Source: Flavobacteriales bacterium
Lineage (GTDB): Bacteria > Bacteroidota > Bacteroidia > Flavobacteriales_F > PHOS-HE28
Direction: 5' to 3'
DNA length: 64,000 bases
NCBI GenBank assembly: GCA_016704485.1
Contig: JADJAA010000002.1
Coordinates: 1,290,133-1,354,132, forward strand
Every line of letters starts with the position of its first letter. Within the stretch, counting starts at the first letter, position 1. Shown here in pieces: positions 16,736 through 25,189 of the stretch. The notes under the pieces are model-generated. The model saw only the letters and a list, made by a program, of their open reading frames with translations. It was not told the DNA's origin and searched no databases. The position numbers and the translations under genes were made by a program.

Positions 16736-18571
16736 TTACCCCACCCTCTCTTTCACCACATTCAGGAATGCTTCACCGAACTGGCTGGCCTTGTGATCGC
16801 CAACACCGTTGACCAATCGGAATTCGTACAGGTTGGTCGGTCTTTTCTCAGCCATATCGATCAATGAAGCATCGCTGAATACCACGTAAGCAGGTTTACC
16901 TATTGCCTTGGCCAGCGTACGTCGAAGATCTTTCAATGCGCTTAGTAGATCAGCGCTTGCGGGGCTTGGTTCTGCAACCACTTGCCGTGTACGCTTAGTG
17001 CGTTCCTGACGCTCTTTCACCGTATCCGGACTCACCAAACGCACTGGTCGCTCGCCTTTTAAGACTGCTTCACCTGGAGTTGTAATGATCAAGTGATGAT
17101 GATCACGATAATCAACTTCGATAAGACCTAGGTGCATGAATTGCTGAATGAACTGTACCCAAGCAAAAGCGGTTATATCACTCCCTGCTCCGAACGTTTT
17201 GATCCTGTCCCATCCTTTCTCGGTTACTTCATGGCTGTGGGATCCTTTCAACACATCAACCAACACGGACATCGGTAATTTCTGTCCACTGCGCACCACC
17301 GCACTCAACGCCTTCTGCGCTAGTATGGTCCCATCAAAGTACTTCGGTGGATCCTGGCAGACGTCACAATTTCCACAAGCCTCTGCGCTGTCTTCACTGA
17401 AGTAACTGAGCAGGATCGTCCGTCGGCATACTTGGGCCTCGGCGAACTCCTTCATACGTTCCAGTTTAGCAACTACGACATCTTTGTAGCGCTGTTCCTC
17501 GATCTCGTTGGCAAAGTGCATCTGTGTCTGCACATCGGCATAACTGTAGAACAGGATCGTTTCAGCTGGCTTACCATCACGCCCGGCTCTCCCGATCTCC
17601 TGGTAATATCCCTCAACGGTACCGGGTAGGTTATAATGGATCACGAACCGTACATCACTCTTGTCGATTCCCATACCGAAAGCGATCGTTGCACAGATCA
17701 CATGCGTTTTGCCTTGAATGAAATCATCTTGAACACGGCTCCGATCTTCTGCATCCATTTTCGCATGATAGAACTCGGCCTTCACCCCGATCTTCTGCAA
17801 CTTCGCTGCGATCTTTTCAGTACTTGCTCTACTGTTACAATAGATGATCCCGCAATGCCCGACATGCCTTGCCATGATCCGCTCTATCGCCTTCCACCTA
17901 TCCAGGCCTGGCAACACGGCGAGTGAAAGGTTGGGGCGATCAAAGCTGCTAACGAAGGTCTTCGGAGCTTTAAGGCCGAGGCAATGCCCAATGTCACCAC
18001 GTACAGTTCTATCTGCAGTTGCTGTTAGCGCGATCACAGGAACTTCAGGGAACCGTTGTTTCAGTGCATGCAACTGCTTGTACTCTGGTCTAAAATGATG
18101 GCCCCATGTACTAATGCAATGGGCCTCATCGACCGCGAAAAGCTTAACATTCAATTCTTCCAGCCGTTCCAAGAAGCCTTGTTGGAAAAGACGTTCTGGT
18201 GAAACGTAGAGCAACTTCATTGCCCCGCTGCGCAATTCGCGGTTTATTTCCTGCTCCTCATTGTATGATAATGAGCTGTTCAAATATGCTGCCGCAATTC
18301 CATTTCCTTGAAGTGCCTGTACCTGATCCTTCATCAATGCGATCAAGGGTGATATCACCACGGTCAGCCCATCGAACGCCAAAGCTGGAAGTTGAAAACA
18401 AATGCTCTTTCCGCCTCCTGTCGGCATTAGAACAATGGCATCGTTCCCCTTGAGAACATGATCGATGACTTCCTTCTGCTGAGGCCGAAAGCTGCGATAT
18501 CCGAAGTGACGTTCAAGAAGTTCACCAACGTTCAAGGTCGTAGTAGCTGGTTCTGATAGAAAGTTCGGCAT
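16736..18571 (-). CDS. recQ: ATP-dependent DNA helicase RecQ
   Basis: This 611-residue 3'-5' DNA helicase of recombination and repair has FGYRSFRPQQKEVIDHVL (RecQ motif 0), Walker A MPTGGGKSICFQLP, the DEAH box (FAVDEAHCISTWGHHFRPEY), motif III LTATAD and motif VI QEIGRAGRDGKP. A zinc-binding Cys cluster (CRRTILLSYF ... CGNCDVC) and RQC winged helix (KGWDRIKTFGAG) follow, and a C-terminal HRDC domain (FSDASLIDMAEKRPTNLYEF). The start MPNFLSEP was preferred over an in-frame start 16 codons upstream because it gives the usual short leader. Length is typical. Confidence 0.95.
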   Translation of the reverse strand: MPNFLSEPATTTLNVGELLERHFGYRSFRPQQKEVIDHVLKGNDAIVLMPTGGGKSICFQLPALAFDGLTVVISPLIALMKDQVQALQGNGIAAAYLNSSLSYNEEQEINRELRSGAMKLLYVSPERLFQQGFLERLEELNVKLFAVDEAHCISTWGHHFRPEYKQLHALKQRFPEVPVIALTATADRTVRGDIGHCLGLKAPKTFVSSFDRPNLSLAVLPGLDRWKAIERIMARHVGHCGIIYCNSRASTEKIAAKLQKIGVKAEFYHAKMDAEDRSRVQDDFIQGKTHVICATIAFGMGIDKSDVRFVIHYNLPGTVEGYYQEIGRAGRDGKPAETILFYSYADVQTQMHFANEIEEQRYKDVVVAKLERMKEFAEAQVCRRTILLSYFSEDSAEACGNCDVCQDPPKYFDGTILAQKALSAVVRSGQKLPMSVLVDVLKGSHSHEVTEKGWDRIKTFGAGSDITAFAWVQFIQQFMHLGLIEVDYRDHHHLIITTPGEAVLKGERPVRLVSPDTVKERQERTKRTRQVVAEPSPASADLLSALKDLRRTLAKAIGKPAYVVFSDASLIDMAEKRPTNLYEFRLVNGVGDHKASQFGEAFLNVVKERVG

Positions 18572-18785
18572 ACGATCAAAGCAAGCCGACAATGTAGGAA
18601 CGATGCAATGGGGCAGCAAGAAAACAGCTCAGGAGTTTTGAACCACGTCCTACATTACGCAACAATCTCTTGATCCAAGGATACCCATTTCCGGGTAATT
18701 TGGCCCTGAATATCCACTAAAGATCAAAGTTCCATTCCTCGCTCCGTACATTCGCTTGGACGATCTCATCCACACCCCCATTTCA

Positions 18786-19577
18786 ATGAAAGACATCCTC
18801 TGTCCCACCGATCTATCCGAAACATCGTTGAAAGGAATTCAATATGCGGACATGCTAGCCGCCGGACTCAATTCCTCTGTCTCGCTTTTGCATGTAATGA
18901 ACAAGGCAGAATCGCAGGGAGAGGCCCGTATCGCGGCAAAAGTCAAAATGGACGATCAGGTCTCACATGTAAAACAAGCACCGATCACATGTCATTTCCG
19001 CGACGGTGAATTCATGGAAGAGATAACACGCGAAAGCAGAACAGGACATGCCATGATGGTATGTGCTACACACGGATCCCGAGGACTTCGGCAATCACTG
19101 TTCGGAACGGACATACTGAAATTGGTCCGGCGCGTGGAGGTTCCTTCATTGGTGGTGCAGGCGCATAGCGGTACACCTACTTCGCTAGGGACCATAGTAA
19201 TGCCGGTCGCTAGCCATAAAGAGATCGATCATTTATTGAATGCCGTATCGATGCTCGCTTCAGCCTTTGGCAGTGAGGTGCATATTTACCAATTGAACCG
19301 CCCCGGTGAGCAACCGAGTGAGGATCTGCTGGCAAACAAGAAGCATATGAGTGAATACCTGACGAAGGTCGGGATCCGGCATATGAACGTAGAAGATGAT
19401 GAAACATCGTTCTCGATCGGTTTTGCTGTTCAAACGATCGCTTATGCGGATCGTATCGGGGCAGGTTGCATTGCGATCATGTCGATGGCATCTGATGAAT
19501 ACCGCTACATCGCGGATGCGGAAAAGGAGCGCATGTTGACCAACGAACCTGGAATTCCAGTTTTGTGCGCTAGGTGA
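18786..19577 (+). CDS. Universal stress protein, two UspA domains (divergent copy)
   Basis: This 263-residue protein begins MKDILCPTDLSETSLKGIQYA and has a UspA ATP-loop-like segment MMVCATHGSRGLRQSLFGTD. The second half (GTIVMPVASHKEIDHLLNAV) keeps the fold pattern but has drifted. It is the third tandem UspA in 7 kb, separated from the others by CoA-transferase and recQ. An in-frame TTG start at 18756 is rejected because the family begins at MKDIL. Confidence 0.82.
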   Translation: MKDILCPTDLSETSLKGIQYADMLAAGLNSSVSLLHVMNKAESQGEARIAAKVKMDDQVSHVKQAPITCHFRDGEFMEEITRESRTGHAMMVCATHGSRGLRQSLFGTDILKLVRRVEVPSLVVQAHSGTPTSLGTIVMPVASHKEIDHLLNAVSMLASAFGSEVHIYQLNRPGEQPSEDLLANKKHMSEYLTKVGIRHMNVEDDETSFSIGFAVQTIAYADRIGAGCIAIMSMASDEYRYIADAEKERMLTNEPGIPVLCAR

Positions 19578-19633
19578 TCCTGAACACTTGAACTTCTTTG
19601 AACTTTAGGTATTCTTGAAAAAATTCGTCACTA

Positions 19634-19655
19634 ATTTTCAATACTATTTGAAAAT
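19634..19655. promoter_or_regulatory. Palindromic operator upstream of the GbsR-type gene
   Basis: ATTTTCAA-TACTAT-TTGAAAAT is a perfect inverted repeat, 8 bp per arm with a 6-bp spacer, 35 bp before the regulator's ATG. It covers the -33 element of the promoter at 19647-19678, an ideal position for autorepression by a dimeric MarR/GbsR-type protein. Confidence 0.6.
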
Positions 19656-19678
19656 TCAGTTCTTTCATCCTAGATTTG
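19647..19678 (+). promoter_or_regulatory. Bacteroidota promoter of the GbsR operon
   Basis: TTTG (19647-19650), a 20-bp spacer, and TAGATTTG (19671-19678) match the Bacteroidota primary sigma factor consensus exactly. Transcription would start near 19683, only a few bases before the ATG at 19691, giving a very short leader. Confidence 0.65.
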
Positions 19679-19690
19679 TACCATTGAACG

Positions 19691-20191
19691 ATGGAACTAC
19701 ACGAAGCAAAAGACAGATTCACCCAAGCGTGGGGCACTTTTGCAACGCATTGGGGCATCAATAGGAGCATGGCGCAAGTACATGCATTGTTGTTGATCAG
19801 CGCCGAGCCGTTGAGCACCGAGGATGTCATGGAACAGCTCAACATCAGCCGCGGCAACGCCAACATGAACCTACGCGCTTTGATCGACTGGCAATTGGTG
19901 GATAAAGTGTTGAAGAGCGGGGAACGCAGGGAATTTTTTCAAGCTGAAAAAGACGTGTGGAAGATTGCTACGCACATTACCCGTGAGCGCAAGAAAAGGG
20001 AGTTGGAACCCATGGTAAAACTGCTCAGCGAGCTGAAGAAGACAGAGGGAACTACCAAGGATGCCAAAGCCTTTCGTGAAATGACCACCGACCTACATGA
20101 CCTAACAGGAACGATTGATGCGGTGTTGGAGAAAAGTACACGTAGGGATGTACAGTGGTTCTTGAAAGCGGCATCCACCCTCCTCCGGTGA
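19691..20191 (+). CDS. GbsR/MarR-family transcriptional regulator
   Basis: This 166-residue winged-helix regulator carries the HTH typical of the GbsR family: MAQVHALLLISAEPLSTEDV, then MEQLNISRGNANMNLRALID with the N-x-N-M-N-L-R-x-L recognition helix, and the wing VLKSGERREFF. A C-terminal helical part mediates dimers. GbsR proteins in Bacteroidota often sit beside membrane proteins they control. The palindrome overlapping its promoter supports autoregulation. It heads a run of five same-strand genes to 22418. Confidence 0.85.
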   Translation: MELHEAKDRFTQAWGTFATHWGINRSMAQVHALLLISAEPLSTEDVMEQLNISRGNANMNLRALIDWQLVDKVLKSGERREFFQAEKDVWKIATHITRERKKRELEPMVKLLSELKKTEGTTKDAKAFREMTTDLHDLTGTIDAVLEKSTRRDVQWFLKAASTLLR

Positions 20192-20251
20192 TGTTGCTAT
20201 TTTTGATCATATGTTTCATAATTTATTGAAATTTCATTAACAAAATGACCA

Positions 20252-20665
20252 ATGAACTTCAACCTGGTCAGCTACGCGATCTTCTTCCCCGCGATGGTGG
20301 CGATAACAGTTGTAGTTGCACAGGTTTGCCACAAACATGGTCGCGTATGGATGTTGCGGATCTTCGACAATGAAACTGAATTCGTAGATGCGGTGAACAA
20401 CGTGCTATTGGTAGGCTGTTACATCGTGAACTTCGGATATGTAGCGCTCGTGTTAAGCGCTTGGGAGACCATCAACAGTGCGCAAGAAATGATAAGTACG
20501 CTGGGCCAACACGTTGCCTTGATCCTCTATGGTCTAGCCGGCCTCCACTACACCAACATTACGACCCTCTTCATTTGGGCACATTCTAAGAAAAGCAAAC
20601 ATGCCGATCATGAGCGGCGAAGCTTACATAACGCAGCGATCATGAGCGCTGCTGACACGAAATAA
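20252..20665 (+). CDS. Membrane protein, paralogue 1 of the GbsR operon
   Basis: This 137-residue protein has about three membrane spans (FFPAMVAITVVVAQV; VLLVGCYIVNFGYVALVL; VALILYGLAGLHYTNI). The segment GRVWMLRIFDNETEFVDAVN aligns with ARVFMLDIFNGKEDIAHSTN in the next gene, so the two are paralogues made by tandem duplication. No catalytic motif is visible. The function is unknown. Co-occurrence with an epimerase-like protein and a GbsR regulator suggests an envelope-stress role. Confidence 0.72.
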   Translation: MNFNLVSYAIFFPAMVAITVVVAQVCHKHGRVWMLRIFDNETEFVDAVNNVLLVGCYIVNFGYVALVLSAWETINSAQEMISTLGQHVALILYGLAGLHYTNITTLFIWAHSKKSKHADHERRSLHNAAIMSAADTK

Positions 20666-20673
20666 CCAAGACA

Positions 20674-21084
20674 ATGGAAAATAAGTTCATCCTCGCGTAC
20701 ATGGTCTACCTGACCATAACAATGGGCCTAACGCTTTATGTGGCGCGCACCCTGTTCCGCAATGCACGAGTATTCATGCTCGATATTTTCAATGGCAAAG
20801 AAGACATTGCGCACAGCACCAATAAACTGTTCGAGGTCGGGTTCTATCTGCTTAACATCGGCTTCGCGATGAAGATCTTGAAGATCGACCATTACTACCG
20901 CGATGTGGCTTTTGGTTATCAGGCAATGGTCGAGGTACTCGCCAGCAAGATCGGCGGGTTCAGCATCTATCTTGGGATCATGCTGTTCTTCAACCTATTC
21001 CTGTTCTTTCGGGGCCGGAGAAAAAGCAGAGAACATCGTCCGTTGCCACCTGCAATTCCCCATGTTGAAACTCCAAAACGCTAA
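20674..21084 (+). CDS. Membrane protein, paralogue 2 of the GbsR operon
   Basis: This 136-residue protein starts 8 bp after its paralogue. It has three predicted spans (YMVYLTITMGLTLYVA; LFEVGFYLLNIGFAM; FSIYLGIMLFFNLFLFF) and the shared motif ARVFMLDIF. The C-terminal tail is basic and cytosolic (RGRRKSREH). It ends 3 bp before the epimerase start. Function unknown. Confidence 0.72.
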   Translation: MENKFILAYMVYLTITMGLTLYVARTLFRNARVFMLDIFNGKEDIAHSTNKLFEVGFYLLNIGFAMKILKIDHYYRDVAFGYQAMVEVLASKIGGFSIYLGIMLFFNLFLFFRGRRKSREHRPLPPAIPHVETPKR

Positions 21085-21087
21085 CCC

Positions 21088-22026
21088 ATGAAAAGCAAGA
21101 GGAAGATCATCCTTGCAGGTGGTACAGGCACCATGGGCAAGATCCTGCAACAGCATTTTGCTGAACTAGGCTACGACGTGGTCGTGCTGTCGCGAAGCCC
21201 GAAGACGAAAAGTGCAACGGGGATACGCCACATGCATTGGGATGCAAGCTCAATTGGCCCCTGGGCAAAGGAACTGGAATCCGCCAAAGCCGTTATCAAT
21301 TTGGCCGGCCGCAGTGTGGACTGCAGGTATACAGCAAAGAACAAAGCCTTGATCCTGAACAGTCGTGTTAATGCCACCCGCGTATTAGGCGATGCCATAG
21401 CCGCATGTACGACCCCGCCCGAAACGTGGATCAACTTGAGCAGCGCCACCGTGTACCGACATGCTGAAGACCGACCACAAGATGAATTCACCGGCGAATT
21501 GGGTACGGATTTCAGTCCGGGAATTGTAAAGGCCTGGGAGAAGGAATTCTTCTGTCATACACTAAAAGGCGTGCGCCAAGTCGCGGTGCGCAGTGCGATC
21601 GTATTGAGCAACCAAGGCGGAGCGTGGCCCATGTACGTAGGCATAACAAAAGCGGGGTTGGGCGGGGCGCATGGTAGCGGGAACCAATTCGTGAGCTGGA
21701 TACATGAAGAAGATGTGAAGCATTTTTTCAACTGGATCATAGACACGCCTACTGTGGAAGGCATCATCGATCTTGCATCACCGAACCCTTTGCCACAACG
21801 TGCATTCATGGAGCAGATCCGCCAGCATACAAAGCCCATCTTCCATATCAATGCACCGGTTTGGATGTTAACTATCGGTGCCTTCTTTATGGGCACGGAA
21901 ACCGAGTTGATCCTGAAAAGTCGACAAGTAATTCCGACCAAAGCACTACAACTTGGTTACATCTTCAAGCACGCGCATATCGGTGGCGCAATGACCCAAT
22001 TGTTCACTGAACAGCTATCAAAATGA
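21088..22026 (+). CDS. TIGR01777-family NAD-dependent epimerase/dehydratase-like protein
   Basis: This 312-residue protein has an N-terminal Rossmann motif (IILAGGTGTMGKILQQHF) and the family-typical WDASSIGPW, AVINLAGRSVDCRYT, LNSRVNATRVLGDAI, WINLSSATVY and FVSWIHEEDV. The C-terminal domain (DUF1731-like) is present. E. coli YfcH is the known relative; its substrate is unknown. It overlaps the next gene by ATGA, so it is co-translated with it. Confidence 0.88.
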   Translation: MKSKRKIILAGGTGTMGKILQQHFAELGYDVVVLSRSPKTKSATGIRHMHWDASSIGPWAKELESAKAVINLAGRSVDCRYTAKNKALILNSRVNATRVLGDAIAACTTPPETWINLSSATVYRHAEDRPQDEFTGELGTDFSPGIVKAWEKEFFCHTLKGVRQVAVRSAIVLSNQGGAWPMYVGITKAGLGGAHGSGNQFVSWIHEEDVKHFFNWIIDTPTVEGIIDLASPNPLPQRAFMEQIRQHTKPIFHINAPVWMLTIGAFFMGTETELILKSRQVIPTKALQLGYIFKHAHIGGAMTQLFTEQLSK

Positions 22027-22418
22027 CCACCATCTTACACCTCCTACACTGCGATGGATGCACGGACAAACTGCATTACCAGCGCAATATTTCCGCGCTT
22101 GCACTAGCAAAAGCCTTTGCAGACCTGTTCATTATCTCATTGGTCCCGGATCTTGGCATACAGCATGTGATCAAGAGCTGGGTCAACCCCTTTGCATTGA
22201 TCGGACCATGGCTTGCCAATGCACTACCCCTCGCCCTCTGCCTAAGCACATTCGCCTTCTTCGCCGGTTTTGTTTGGAACAGTGCACACCGTGCTCGGGA
22301 TATTGGCTGGGTACACTGGAGCGGGTTGATCGCTGTTATCCCATTCATGAATGTGTTGTTTACCGTTGTACTTTTTGTACGGCCAAGCAAAAAGCACTCG
22401 GTTTGGGATCTGGTATGA
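22023..22418 (+). CDS. Small polytopic membrane protein
   Basis: This 131-residue protein has three or four membrane spans (ADLFIISLVPDLGI; LANALPLALCLSTFAFFAGF; GLIAVIPFMNVLFTVVLFV). The N-terminus carries HCDGCTDKLHYQRN, whose C-D-G-C could bind a metal or be structural. Its start overlaps the epimerase stop (ATGA). Family not recognised. It is the last gene of the operon. Confidence 0.6.
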   Translation: MTTILHLLHCDGCTDKLHYQRNISALALAKAFADLFIISLVPDLGIQHVIKSWVNPFALIGPWLANALPLALCLSTFAFFAGFVWNSAHRARDIGWVHWSGLIAVIPFMNVLFTVVLFVRPSKKHSVWDLV

Positions 22419-22522
22419 AACGAGGGGAACGCCTGATTCCTTGAAGCTTGGCTGCCATTTCCTAGGAACGATCAATACAGCCTAAATTGCGGGCCAGACC
22501 AGTACAAGGACCAGTAAAACCG

Positions 22523-23119
22523 ATGCCTAAGAATTCCTTCCGTTCATGGTCGTTCCTGATCTCACTGTTATACGCAACATGCGGAACCAACGCCCAGAAC
22601 GCCAGCTACAACATCCTAAAAGGCGGCGATGTGATCGGGAATATTCAAGCAACGCGTAAGGTGTCAGGAGATCGCACTTATTACAGCATGATCTCCAATT
22701 CCGAGTTCAGCATTCTCTGGAAGAATACCGTGCAAAGCACCACTATCACGGAGTATCATAGGAAGACGATCACCAGTTGCGGAGCACATATGCGGATCAA
22801 TGGAGAAATGCGCGACAGCAGCCGTATGACGCTAGTAGGAGCCGAGGCACATTGCTATGTACACCCCAGGAACCATTTCATACACAACGGCACTGTTGAA
22901 TGGACCACCGCCCGGATGTATTACGAGGAACCCATTGGACAGCCCATGATCTTTGTTGAAAGTGTGATGGGATACTGTCCTATGGAGACCACTGGAAAGG
23001 GAACCTATAAACTCACATTACCGGAAGGCAAAGTGAACCATTACACCTATGTTGGTGGCATTCTTCAGGAGGTGTTGGTGATCAGATCCCTATTCGATCT
23101 GGTTTTTCGTAGGGTATGA
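22523..23119 (+). CDS. Secreted beta-barrel-like protein (DUF6134-like)
   Basis: This 198-residue protein has a signal peptide (FLISLLYATCGTNAQ). The mature part opens ASYNILKGGDVIGNIQATRK, then ISNSEFSILWKNTVQS and ITEYHRKTITSC. The pattern 'Y-x-I-x-x-G-x-x-I-G-x-x-x-x-x-R' resembles DUF6134 proteins of Bacteroidota; this match is from memory and not certain. The ATG at 22523 gives a short leader and was preferred over an upstream in-frame start. Confidence 0.65.
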   Translation: MPKNSFRSWSFLISLLYATCGTNAQNASYNILKGGDVIGNIQATRKVSGDRTYYSMISNSEFSILWKNTVQSTTITEYHRKTITSCGAHMRINGEMRDSSRMTLVGAEAHCYVHPRNHFIHNGTVEWTTARMYYEEPIGQPMIFVESVMGYCPMETTGKGTYKLTLPEGKVNHYTYVGGILQEVLVIRSLFDLVFRRV

Positions 23120-23254
23120 TAACTCCACTACACGGCAGTTCATGTCTGAGCGATCATTCTCAGCACACCGCTCCTAACGCTCCCCCGCCGTTCGTGTAAC
23201 CACGGGAAACGCTACGGGCACATCCGGTAATTTCGTACCCGTTCCACTAGCACT

Positions 23255-23938
23255 ATGATCAAGCTCACCGGCATTCGGAAGTCCTACCAGATGGGTAGCA
23301 ATACCTTGGAGGTTCTCAAAGGCATTGACCTGACAATAAAAAAGGGGGAATTGGTAAGTATCATGGGCAGTTCAGGTTCCGGCAAAAGCACCTTGCTGAA
23401 CATCATCGGGATCCTGGACAACTTGGACAGTGGCACCTATTTGCTGGACGGAATGCCCATTGTGGATCTTACAGAGACCAGAGCCGCACAGATCCGAAGT
23501 CAATATATCGGCTTCGTATTCCAGAGCTTCAATCTTATTGCATTCAAGAACGCTTGGGAGAATGTTGCCTTGCCCCTCTATTACCAGAAAGTGAGCAGAA
23601 AGATCAGGCAGGAAAAAGCATATGATATGCTCGAAAAGGTGGGGCTGCGTGATTGGGCTGGGCACATGCCGAATGAGCTTAGTGGTGGTCAAAAACAGCG
23701 TGTTGCAATTGCACGTGCGTTGATCAGCGATCCAAAGCTCATCTTAGCGGATGAGCCCACTGGAGCGTTGGATAGCACCACTAGTTCGGATGTTATGGCC
23801 CAACTGATCCGCGTGAATAAGGAACTGGGCATTACCGTTGTGATCGTTACCCACGAGCGAGAGATCGCTAATATGACGGATCGCTTGATCTATTTAAAGG
23901 ACGGTTTGATCGAAAGCCACAACGCGTTGATCCAATAA
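23255..23938 (+). CDS. MacB-type ABC exporter ATP-binding protein
   Basis: This 227-residue ATPase energises a type VII ABC (MacB/FtsX-like) exporter. It has Walker A GSSGSGKSTLLNIIG, a Q-loop (FVFQSFNLI), signature ELSGGQKQRVAIARAL, Walker B LILADEPTGALDS and an H-loop (VTHE). It is four bases upstream of the first permease and heads an operon of ATPase, two permeases and an adaptor. Confidence 0.93.
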   Translation: MIKLTGIRKSYQMGSNTLEVLKGIDLTIKKGELVSIMGSSGSGKSTLLNIIGILDNLDSGTYLLDGMPIVDLTETRAAQIRSQYIGFVFQSFNLIAFKNAWENVALPLYYQKVSRKIRQEKAYDMLEKVGLRDWAGHMPNELSGGQKQRVAIARALISDPKLILADEPTGALDSTTSSDVMAQLIRVNKELGITVVIVTHEREIANMTDRLIYLKDGLIESHNALIQ

Positions 23939-23941
23939 GAC

Positions 23942-25189
23942 ATGTTCGACCGGGATAAATGGCAAGAGATCTTCGACACGATGAGCAAGAACAAATTGCG
24001 CACCGTGTTGACCGGTTTCAGTGTATTCTGGGGTATAGCGGTATTGGTCCTGCTCCTTGGACTGGCTGCCGGACTCGGCAATGGCTTTTCTTACAACTTC
24101 CGGAATACGGCGATGAACTCCATCAGTATATGGGGCGGTGAAACGAGCAAGATCTACAAAGGTCTACCACCGAACCGGGAAATACAGTTGGACATGGGCG
24201 ATATCCGTGCGCTGAAGAACATAGTGCCCGGAGTGATCGATGTAAGCGGTGAATTCCGACTATGGCGTGGACGAAGCCAACTGAATTATGGTAAGAACTA
24301 TGGCAACTTTACCATTAAGGGAATACAACCCAATTACCAAGCGTTGGAACGTCAGGTGGTTACCAGCGGGCGTTTCATCAATGAAGTGGACCAGAACGAA
24401 ACACGCAAAGTGATCGTCATGGCACAAGATGCCGTTGAAGCGTTATTCAAGAAAGAAGATCCGATCCACAAATGGGTACAAGTAAATGGCATACCCTTCG
24501 AAGTGGTGGGGATCTACAAGTTTGAAAGTGAAGGTCGAGGAGGCAACAACCAAAGCAGTTCAGTTTTCATTCCACTTAGTGCAGCCCAAAAAGTGTTCCA
24601 TGCGGATGACAAGGTGGATCGTATCGTTTTCAGTTTTGCGGATGCTTCGGAATTGGGATCCAAACAAGCAGAAAGCCGTGCGATCGCGGTTCTCTCTGGT
24701 CGGCACCAATTCGACCCGAAGGACGATCGCGCTCTATATATAGACAACAACGTGGAGAACCTGTCCATGTTCAACGAGATCTTCGGCGGTATAAACTGGT
24801 TCACGATCTTCATTGGTCTGGGCACCATCATCGCCGGTATCGTTGGTGTAAGCAACATCATGCTGATCGTTGTAAAAGACCGTACACGTGAGATCGGTAT
24901 CCGAAAAGCATTGGGTGCTACGCCCATGAACGTGATCTCCCAAGTGATCATGGAAGCCATATTCGTAACGGGTGTATTCGGGTTCTTCGGTCTGTTCTTC
25001 GGCTTTATGCTGATCGAAGGCCTAGCGACAGCTATTCCCGGAAGTGAGATGTTCCGGGATCCCGAGGTAAAGCTCAGTGTAGCTGTTGGAGCATTACTAC
25101 TGTTAGTACTTGCTGGGGCCATAGCAGGTTGGATCCCTGCACGCATTGCAGCAAACGTTCGGCCTATTGAGGCCTTAAGAGACGAGTGA
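23942..25189 (+). CDS. MacB-like ABC transporter permease 1
   Basis: This 415-residue permease has one N-terminal span (LTGFSVFWGIAVLVLLLGLA), a large periplasmic domain (MacB_PCD), and three C-terminal spans with the FtsX motif VSNIMLIVVKDRTREIGIRKALGATP, followed by GWIPARIAANVRPIEALRDE. Such exporters use mechanotransmission to drive periplasmic substrates through an outer-membrane channel. The stop overlaps the next permease start (GTGATG). Confidence 0.92.
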   Translation: MFDRDKWQEIFDTMSKNKLRTVLTGFSVFWGIAVLVLLLGLAAGLGNGFSYNFRNTAMNSISIWGGETSKIYKGLPPNREIQLDMGDIRALKNIVPGVIDVSGEFRLWRGRSQLNYGKNYGNFTIKGIQPNYQALERQVVTSGRFINEVDQNETRKVIVMAQDAVEALFKKEDPIHKWVQVNGIPFEVVGIYKFESEGRGGNNQSSSVFIPLSAAQKVFHADDKVDRIVFSFADASELGSKQAESRAIAVLSGRHQFDPKDDRALYIDNNVENLSMFNEIFGGINWFTIFIGLGTIIAGIVGVSNIMLIVVKDRTREIGIRKALGATPMNVISQVIMEAIFVTGVFGFFGLFFGFMLIEGLATAIPGSEMFRDPEVKLSVAVGALLLLVLAGAIAGWIPARIAANVRPIEALRDE

